NCBI RefSeq assembly: GCF_029869545.1
Contig: NZ_JARWQD010000373.1
Coordinates: forward strand, 1-53,906
Direction of reading: 5' to 3'
Origin: Nocardia wallacei
Lineage (GTDB): Bacteria; Actinomycetota; Actinomycetes; Mycobacteriales; Mycobacteriaceae
Length of the DNA stretch: 53,906 bases
The notes below the pieces were generated by a model that saw only the letters and a list, made by a program, of their open reading frames with translations, had not been told where the DNA came from and made no database searches. Every line of letters begins with the position of its first letter. Position 1 is the stretch's first letter. Below are positions 49,068 to 53,906 of the stretch, in pieces. A program made the position numbers and the translations under genes.

Positions 49068-49808
49068 GCGGCCGAGCGCCGCGGCGATGCCGTCGAGCAC
49101 GACATCGAGCCCGAAGCGGAAATCCGCGGCGGCCATATCGTGTCCCGGCTCGACCGATTCCGGAAAAGGGTTGGCGGCGAACAGTTTCGCGGACTCCGGG
49201 AAGCGCTCGGCATCGATGAGCCGTGCGAGTGCGGCGCCGTACTCGTGCTCGACATCGGCCTGGTCGCGCCCGCCGCGCGATACCAGCATCTGCTGCTCGG
49301 TCAGGCAGGCCTGGCGCACATAGCCGCCCAGCGGCATCAGCAGGCCCAGTTTGGTGCCCCAGTCCAGATCCGCGCCGCGCAGCGCCCGCAACTGCACCTC
49401 CATCCAGCCGATCATGTTGGGGCCCTGCGGCGGTCCGGCGATCGGCACGTGCAGCAGCCAGCCGCGGCGGGCGTAGCGTGCACGCAGCGCGAGGGCGCAG
49501 TCGGTGAGTGCCGCGCGCCACTGCCCGGGCGCGCGGCGGATATCGGGCGGCGCGTCGATCGCCTCGTCGGCCATCAACTCGAGTAGCTGCTCCTTCGAGC
49601 CGACGTGACGGTACAGCGCCATCTTGGTGAAACCCAGTGTCTGCGCGACCTTTTCGAGGGTCACCGCCGCCAGCCCGTGCCGGTCGGCCAGCTCGATCGC
49701 GGCCGCGACGACCTGATTCACGTCCAGGACCGGCGGGCGCCCGGGCCGCTGGGGGATGGGCAGGCGCCACAGCCGCGCCAGTTCGGCCGGGATCGTCCGC
49801 TCGCTCAC
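49050..49808 (-). CDS. TetR-family regulator (Tet-repressor-like C-domain)
   Basis: About 252 aa. HTH: LDVNQVVAAAIELADRHGLA, AVTLEKVAQTLGFTKMALYR, HVGSKEQLLELMADEAI. The preceding IPQRPGRPPVLDV is typical of long-N-terminus TetR proteins of the TetR_C_33/tetracycline-repressor-like group. GTG 49808 is chosen for AGGAG eight bases upstream; longer readings to 49943 run through the operator. Divergent to the DUF418 gene and probably its regulator. Confidence 0.88.
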   Translation of the reverse strand: MSERTIPAELARLWRLPIPQRPGRPPVLDVNQVVAAAIELADRHGLAAVTLEKVAQTLGFTKMALYRHVGSKEQLLELMADEAIDAPPDIRRAPGQWRAALTDCALALRARYARRGWLLHVPIAGPPQGPNMIGWMEVQLRALRGADLDWGTKLGLLMPLGGYVRQACLTEQQMLVSRGGRDQADVEHEYGAALARLIDAERFPESAKLFAANPFPESVEPGHDMAAADFRFGLDVVLDGIAAALGRSGDRR

Positions 49809-49862
49809 CGTTGATCTCCTCGCATCGGGATCCATCTTGGCATCGGCCGCGCTCCCGATATA

Positions 49863-49891
49863 GTATCCAACCGAAAGTATCCAGCGGATAT
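49863..49891. promoter_or_regulatory. Operator region between TetR and DUF418 genes
   Basis: GTATCC at 49863-49868 and 49877-49882 (14-bp period), followed by GGATAT at 49886-49891 as an inverted copy with one mismatch. It lies midway between divergent starts; AT-richer than the surroundings. Confidence 0.5.
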
Positions 49892-49926
49892 TAACTGCCG
49901 CGGCCGGTCCGGTGAGAGGTAGATCA

Positions 49927-51102
49927 ATGACTGACCAGCGCATTCACGATGTCGATGCGCTGCGCGGATTCGCGTTGCTCGGCATCTTCCTGGTGAACAT
50001 CACCTTCATGGCCTCGGGATATCCCGGGAATCTGGTCGACGATCCGGCGTACTCGAGCGCGCTGGACGACGCCGTGCGCGGCGCGATCGAACTGCTGGCG
50101 AGCATGAAGTTCTACCTGCTGTTCTCGTTCCTGTTCGGCTACAGCTTCACCCTGCAGATGTCGGCCGCCGCGCGGGCCGAGGCCGCCTTCCGGCCGCGCA
50201 TCCTGCGCCGCATCGCCGGGCTGTTCGCATTCGGGGTGCTGCACACGGTGTTCGTCTACGGCGGCGACATCCTCGCCACCTACGCCGTCGCCTGCCTGAT
50301 CCTGCTGGCGCTGCGCGGTACCGGGGACCGCACCGCGATCCGGATCGCCTGCTGGATCTACGGCGTCGTCGTGCTGGGCACCGCGGCCACCGGGCTCCTC
50401 GTCGATACCTCGTCGTTCCTGCCGTCGGCCGATCAGGCCCGCGCCAGCGCGGCCGAGCAGACGCAGGCGCTGCTGGGCGGCTGGGCCGACATCATCGGCC
50501 ACAACCTCGCGGGACTGCCCCTGCTGCTGATGCAGTCGCTGACCCTGCAGGGCCCGACGGCGCTGGCGATGTTCCTGCTCGGCATGGTCGCCGGGCGGCG
50601 CGGACTGCTGGCCCGCGTGCGCGGCGACGAGCCGGTGCTGCGCCGGATGCAGTGGATCGGCTTCCCGCTGGGGCTGGCCGGTGGCCTCGTGTACGCGCTG
50701 GGCGGCGGACCGTCGAGCACGCTCGCCGCGGCGGCGGGGATCGCGAGCGCACCGCTGCTGTCGGCGGCCTATGTGGCGACACTGCTGCGGGCGATGCACC
50801 ACCCGCGCGGTGGACGGCTGCGGCGCGCGCTCGCACCGGCCGGGCGCATCGCCCTGACGAACTATCTCGGGCAGTCGGTGATCGGCCTGCTCATTTTCAC
50901 CGGAATCGGCTTGGGCGCAGCGGGTTCGGTATCGCCTCCGGGGCTGCTGGTGCTGGCGTTCGCGATCTTCGGTGCGCAACTGGTGCTCAGTGCGCTGTGG
51001 CTGCGCCGCTTCCGCTACGGTCCGGCCGAATGGGTGCTGCGCTGGATCACCATCGGCCACCGTCCCGCGCTGCGCGAGCGCTCACCTGCCGTCTCGGCGT
51101 AG
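49927..51102 (+). CDS. DUF418 / YeiB-like integral membrane protein
   Basis: A 391-aa protein with about ten helices. Family markers: DVDALRGFALLGIFLVNITF at the N-terminus, SMKFYLLFSFLFGYSFTLQM, RRIAGLFAFGVLHTVFVYGG, DILATYAVACLILL and a C-terminal DUF418 domain (ALAPAGRIALTNYLGQSVIG, GPAEWVLRWITIGH). DUF418 proteins belong near the acyltransferase-3 superfamily; their substrate is unknown. GAGAGG precedes ATG 49927. Confidence 0.9.
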   Translation: MTDQRIHDVDALRGFALLGIFLVNITFMASGYPGNLVDDPAYSSALDDAVRGAIELLASMKFYLLFSFLFGYSFTLQMSAAARAEAAFRPRILRRIAGLFAFGVLHTVFVYGGDILATYAVACLILLALRGTGDRTAIRIACWIYGVVVLGTAATGLLVDTSSFLPSADQARASAAEQTQALLGGWADIIGHNLAGLPLLLMQSLTLQGPTALAMFLLGMVAGRRGLLARVRGDEPVLRRMQWIGFPLGLAGGLVYALGGGPSSTLAAAAGIASAPLLSAAYVATLLRAMHHPRGGRLRRALAPAGRIALTNYLGQSVIGLLIFTGIGLGAAGSVSPPGLLVLAFAIFGAQLVLSALWLRRFRYGPAEWVLRWITIGHRPALRERSPAVSA

Positions 51103-51211
51103 GACGGGACGGCGAAACACGCTGGGGTGTCGCGAGATTGCGCGGGCCGCGTGGCGCTCGGGGCGGTATGTCCGGATGCTCCCGCGGCGCGCGCCAGGTA
51201 GGTTGTCGACC

Positions 51212-52105
51212 ATGCGTACCGAGGGAGATGCCTGGGATATCACGACCGGGGTCGGGTCTACCGCGCTGTTCGTCGCCGCCGCGCGAGCGCTGGGCGGTGA
51301 TCAGGAACAGGCCCTGGCGGAGGATCCGTTCGCCGAGGACTTTCTGCGCGCCGCCGGGGACGAGTGGGCGGCGTTACTCGACGGGGAGGCGCCCGAGCAC
51401 CCCCTCACCGCGACCGAATTCGGCCGCGACTTCCAGGAATTCCAGGTCGCCCGCACCAAGTACTTCGACGACTACTTCCGCGACGCGACGGCCGCCGAGG
51501 TGCGGCAGGTGGTGATCCTGGCCGCCGGACTGGACGCCCGCGCCTACCGCCTGCCCTGGCCCGACGGCACCGTCGTCTATGAGCTCGACCGTCCGCAGGT
51601 GCTGGAATTCAAGCGCAACGTGCTGGCGGACAACGGCGACAAGCCGCGCACCGACCGGCGCGAGGTGCCGGTGGATCTGCGCGAGGATTGGCCGCGGGCC
51701 CTGCGCGAGAGCGGATTCGATCCGTCGGCGCCCACGGCCTGGCTGGCCGAGGGGCTGCTCATCTATCTGCCCGCCGCCGCGGTGGAGCAGCTGTTCGAGA
51801 CGATCGAATCGCTGAGCGCGCCGGGCAGCCGGGTGGCCATCGAGCAGATGGATCCGCTGCCGGAGGAGGCCGCCGCGGCGCTGGCCGAGAATTCCGGCGA
51901 GGCGGACGCCGCGCGCAACGAGTGGCTCGGCCTGATCTACAACGAGCCGCGCAGCGAGGCCGCCGGTTGGTTTACCGCCCGCGGCTGGACCGCCGAGCGC
52001 GTCGACGTCCCGGATTACCTGCGCGCCCACGGTCGCCCGGCGCCGGGCGGCTCCGACGGGTCGATCTCGAATCTGATCAGTCTCGTGACCGCGGTGCGTC
52101 CCTGA
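51212..52105 (+). CDS. SAM-dependent methyltransferase, LCMT/TIGR00027-like
   Basis: A 297-aa enzyme of the leucine-carboxymethyltransferase-like family abundant in mycobacteria and Nocardia: DAWDITTGVGSTALFVAAAR, EDPFAEDFLRAAG, RTKYFDDYF, SAM motif VVILAAGLDARAYRLPWPDG, VYELDRPQVLEFKRNVL, PTAWLAEGLLIYLPAAAVEQ and the C-terminal SISNLISLVTA. Substrate unknown. The end overlaps the convergent TetR gene by 29 bases. Confidence 0.9.
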   Translation: MRTEGDAWDITTGVGSTALFVAAARALGGDQEQALAEDPFAEDFLRAAGDEWAALLDGEAPEHPLTATEFGRDFQEFQVARTKYFDDYFRDATAAEVRQVVILAAGLDARAYRLPWPDGTVVYELDRPQVLEFKRNVLADNGDKPRTDRREVPVDLREDWPRALRESGFDPSAPTAWLAEGLLIYLPAAAVEQLFETIESLSAPGSRVAIEQMDPLPEEAAAALAENSGEADAARNEWLGLIYNEPRSEAAGWFTARGWTAERVDVPDYLRAHGRPAPGGSDGSISNLISLVTAVRP

Positions 52106-52682
52106 CACCGGCCCGATCGAAGATGTCGAACCCGATCGCCACGGCGGCCTCGCCGCACTGAGCGTCGGTGAGATCCAGGTCGCCCATCAGGCCCACGCTC
52201 CAGGACACCGCCGCGAGGGCCTGGCGGGCGTGGAACACCGCCATCGGCGCGTGATCGGGCTCGGTCATGGCCTCGGCGACCGCGCGGAACTGGTAGCGCA
52301 GGCCCGCTCCCACGCCCAGGCGGCGGAAGGCGGCCTGGTTCTCGTACATGAAGCGGGTCATATCGCGGCCGGTGTCGTGCAGGACGGCGGCGTAGCGGCG
52401 CAGGATCTCCCGGCCGGTGGTCCGCCCCGGCGGCTGGGTGGCGGCCCAGGCCAGGATCTCGTCGACGCCCGCGCGCAGGTCGTCGGCGAGGCTGACGACG
52501 ATGTCCTCCTTGGCCGGAAAGTGGTAGTAGACGGCGGCCTTGGTGATGCCGAGGCGTTCGGCGATCTCCCGGATCGACGTGCGCTCGTAGCCCTGGGCGG
52601 AGAACAGTTCCATCGCCACCGAGCGGATCCTGTCCCGGGTGTCGGTGCGCCGACCTGCCACCTGCCGCCTCCACTTCCGCAT
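52077..52682 (-). CDS. TetR-family regulator
   Basis: A 201-aa regulator: TDTRDRIRSVAMELFSAQGY, ERTSIREIAERLGITKAAVY, YHFPAKEDIVVSLADDL, then helices. The frame opens at GTG 52700 inside a palindrome; ATG 52682 directly after it is the better start, and then the transcript may be leaderless or the SD-less start is controlled by the operator itself. Autorepression is likely. Confidence 0.9.
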   Translation of the reverse strand: MRKWRRQVAGRRTDTRDRIRSVAMELFSAQGYERTSIREIAERLGITKAAVYYHFPAKEDIVVSLADDLRAGVDEILAWAATQPPGRTTGREILRRYAAVLHDTGRDMTRFMYENQAAFRRLGVGAGLRYQFRAVAEAMTEPDHAPMAVFHARQALAAVSWSVGLMGDLDLTDAQCGEAAVAIGFDIFDRAGVRDAPRSRD

Positions 52683-52683
52683 C

Positions 52684-52699
52684 TGCCGACCGGTCGGCA
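52684..52699 (-). promoter_or_regulatory. Perfect 16-bp TetR palindrome
   Basis: TGCCGACCGGTCGGCA, fully symmetric, touching the TetR start codon. Its CCGACCGGTCGG core is a frequent TetR-operator type and is close to GACCGAGTGGTCGGTC at 31745-31760. Confidence 0.7.
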
Positions 52700-52755
52700 C
52701 GAGCCTAGCGCCCGCGGCGCCGGAGGGCGGCCGAGGTGCGGGTGTGGTTCGAAAA

Positions 52756-52995
52756 CTACTGTCCGAGAATCGAATTCATGATGGTGCCCGCGCTGGTCGC
52801 GAGGACGCCGCCGATCAGCGCCCCGGCCACCATCTTCGGCGATTCCAGTCGCCCGCCGCTCCACTTCTCCCAGCCGAACCTGCCCCCGGCGTAGATGATC
52901 GCCGTGGTGCCGGACAGCAGGACGAACCACGTGAAGTAGCGGACCAGCTTCAGGATCTTGTCGGCGGCCGGAGGTGTCTCCGGCGTCGGGTTCAT
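52756..52995 (-). CDS. Unrecognised two-helix membrane protein
   Basis: A 79-aa protein from ATG 52995 (the frame is open to 53076, adding ILQAAHEILLAQV). Two helices: YFTWFVLLSGTTAIIYAGG and MVAGALIGGVLATSAGTIMN. The size and layout resemble VirB2/TrbC pilin-like or holin-like proteins found in actinomycete integrative elements, but no other conjugation gene is visible. Role unknown. Confidence 0.55.
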   Translation of the reverse strand: MNPTPETPPAADKILKLVRYFTWFVLLSGTTAIIYAGGRFGWEKWSGGRLESPKMVAGALIGGVLATSAGTIMNSILGQ

Positions 52996-53157
52996 CACCT
53001 GAGCCAGGAGGATCTCATGTGCGGCTTGGAGGATCATGATGCGCTCGTTCCGCGCGACGGCAGTCGTCCCCTCCATGGTAGATCTCGATCGGAGGACTCG
53101 GACCCCACGGATCCCTTGCCCGCGCGCATCTTTCGCGTTCAGCGGGCTTGACGGCGG

Positions 53158-53355
53158 CTACTCGTCGTCGAGACCCGCGGAGAGATATGCGGCCGCGGCA
53201 ACCCACTGCCTGCAGCCGACATGGCGATCGTGTGCGCGCAGGATGGTGCGGGCCCTGCGGTAGCTGAGATCGCGAGGTTCGTCGGCGCAGTCGTCGAAGC
53301 TATCTGAGCCGGTCGCGGATGCGCAGGTACCGGAATACTGCAATAGCTGGTTCAT
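53158..53355 (-). CDS. Hypothetical 65-aa protein
   Basis: Acidic N-terminal part (TGSDSFDDCADEPRD) followed by LSYRRARTILRAHDRHVGCR, QWVAAAAYLSAGLDDE. The RRARTILxxH...CRQWxAAAAYLS pattern recalls small actinomycete proteins encoded near mobile elements. No clear SD. Weak call. Confidence 0.4.
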   Translation of the reverse strand: MNQLLQYSGTCASATGSDSFDDCADEPRDLSYRRARTILRAHDRHVGCRQWVAAAAYLSAGLDDE

Positions 53356-53757
53356 GGGCTGCCTCAGGCCGTTCGCGGAGGGTCGTCTAGCGACGCTGGC
53401 GCGGGCTTTCCGAACGATCCGGCGCTATCCGGGCCATTCTCGTCAAGAGCGAGTTTAGGCCGCTGCGTCGTGCAGATGCAAGTACATCTGCACGGTCGAA
53501 TTCCGGGTGAAGGGAGAAACAGACTGGTCGGATGAGAAAGTCCGCCCTGTTCCCGGCGACGCGCGAGGATGACGGGTCAAGATCAAAGCCATTGCCGCTC
53601 TTACGGTTCCGCTACATCGGAGGGGTCGATAGCTGGCAACTGGCGTGCTATCGTCTGAGTGTCGGTTTCAACTGTAAGAACATTTGCGCGAACATATGCA
53701 AGCACCGGCCCCCCGCGCCAGGCGGCGGGGCCGCCACCACCGAGCAGGGAGACACCC
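53356..53757. other. Gene-poor control region at the window end
   Basis: About 400 bp with lower GC than the rest. It holds the hairpin at 53469-53494 and the direct repeat GAACAT (53678-53683 and 53690-53695, 12-bp period), probably promoter and operator of the small gene at 53758. A frame from ATG 53532 stays open to the window end but has no convincing SD. Confidence 0.5.
53469..53494. promoter_or_regulatory. Perfect 10-bp hairpin
   Basis: CGTGCAGATG (53469-53478), loop CAAGTA, CATCTGCACG (53485-53494). No T run follows, so an operator or RNA structure is as likely as a terminator. Confidence 0.5.
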
Positions 53758-53886
53758 ATGTACGAAACAAACGCGATTGGGGCCGTGGGGGGCCGTTGCG
53801 TCTCACCAGCCGGCTTGCCGAGGTTCCGGGTCGAACTGGATTCGCTCGGCATCTACCCGCCACCCGAAGAGGGAAATGCGGACTAG
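53758..53886 (+). CDS. Hypothetical 42-aa protein, first of a possible operon
   Basis: ATG 53758 has GGGAG seven bases upstream. Sequence MYETNAIGAVGGRCVSPAG, then LPRFRVELDSLGIYPPPEEG, NAD and TAG. I know no family. GAGGG before the final AT of the window suggests that another gene starts at 53905, 18 bases after this stop. Confidence 0.45.
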   Translation: MYETNAIGAVGGRCVSPAGLPRFRVELDSLGIYPPPEEGNAD

Positions 53887-53906
53887 ACGAGTCACGAGGG
53901 TCACAT

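Noticed and set aside
53601..53852. 83-aa minus-strand frame opposite the small gene at 53758
   Set aside because: The plus-strand ORF has a better ribosome site; the minus product has no family feature.
53532..53906. Plus-strand frame from ATG 53532 open to the window end (contains LLRFRYIGGVDSWQLACYR)
   Set aside because: The RFRY..DSWQLAxYR piece faintly recalls small mobile-element proteins, but there is no SD near the ATG and the later part is Arg-rich without pattern.

Overview
This is about 54 kb of very GC-rich DNA (roughly 68-70% by eye) with actinomycete codon use, many GTG starts, a complete yrbE/mce operon, a cholesterol-oxidase-like GMC enzyme, a neutral ceramidase and many TetR/MarR regulator-transporter pairs. 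It looks like chromosome of a mycolic-acid actinomycete, most likely Nocardia or a close relative; the genus is an inference. The first ~75 bases are C/G low-complexity and probably a contig edge; the last two bases may be the start codon of another gene.

Layout. (1) 1-1673: end of a cholesterol-oxidase-like gene and a TetR regulator. (2) 15283 down to 6793, minus strand: complete mce operon yrbEA-yrbEB-mceA-F-mam with 1-13 nt overlaps between most genes. (3) 6525 down to 1699, minus strand, behind its own palindrome-rich intergenic region: a 34-aa membrane peptide, a NorD-like VWA protein, a NorQ/CbbQ-like AAA+ ATPase, a 42-aa membrane peptide, an unrecognised 5-TM protein, an unrecognised 1-TM protein and a seventh, orphan MCE lipoprotein. 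The MoxR/VWA pair usually matures metal enzymes, so this looks like a chaperone-assisted membrane enzyme tied to MCE lipid transport. It is the best candidate for an undescribed system. (4) 15.4-21 kb: secreted peptidoglycan-associated-type protein, RibD-like reductase, a response regulator that begins with a signal peptide, a secY remnant, a regulator/FAD monooxygenase pair, an ECF sigma remnant and a PAP2 membrane protein. (5) 21-30 kb: large SARP/AfsR-type regulator, tautomerase-YHS fusion, broken lipoprotein gene, two regulator/MFS efflux pairs, tRNA-Pro(GGG). (6) 30-40 kb: DUF8176-like secreted protein, SRPBCC protein, GH3 beta-glucosidase and Tat-exported ceramidase (together able in principle to take apart glucosylceramide), hydrolases, TetR, amidohydrolase, class-A-like serine hydrolase. 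(7) 40-53.9 kb: F420-type oxidoreductase, an 82-nt nested inverted repeat, a DoxX-like protein with about 45 eleven-residue repeats, stress protein, gluconokinase, MarR/MFS pair, Dps, amino-acid permease, small Cys-rich leaderless gene, TetR/DUF418 pair, methyltransferase, TetR, and a terminal zone of small ORFs and hairpins.

Regulatory theme: nearly every regulator has a clear palindrome beside it. The mce promoter and the ceramidase promoter use the same hexamer (CTGGAC/GTCCAG) in opposite arrangements, and the GH3 promoter resembles the operator of the TetR gene at 52.7 kb. These are sequence observations; shared regulation is inference.
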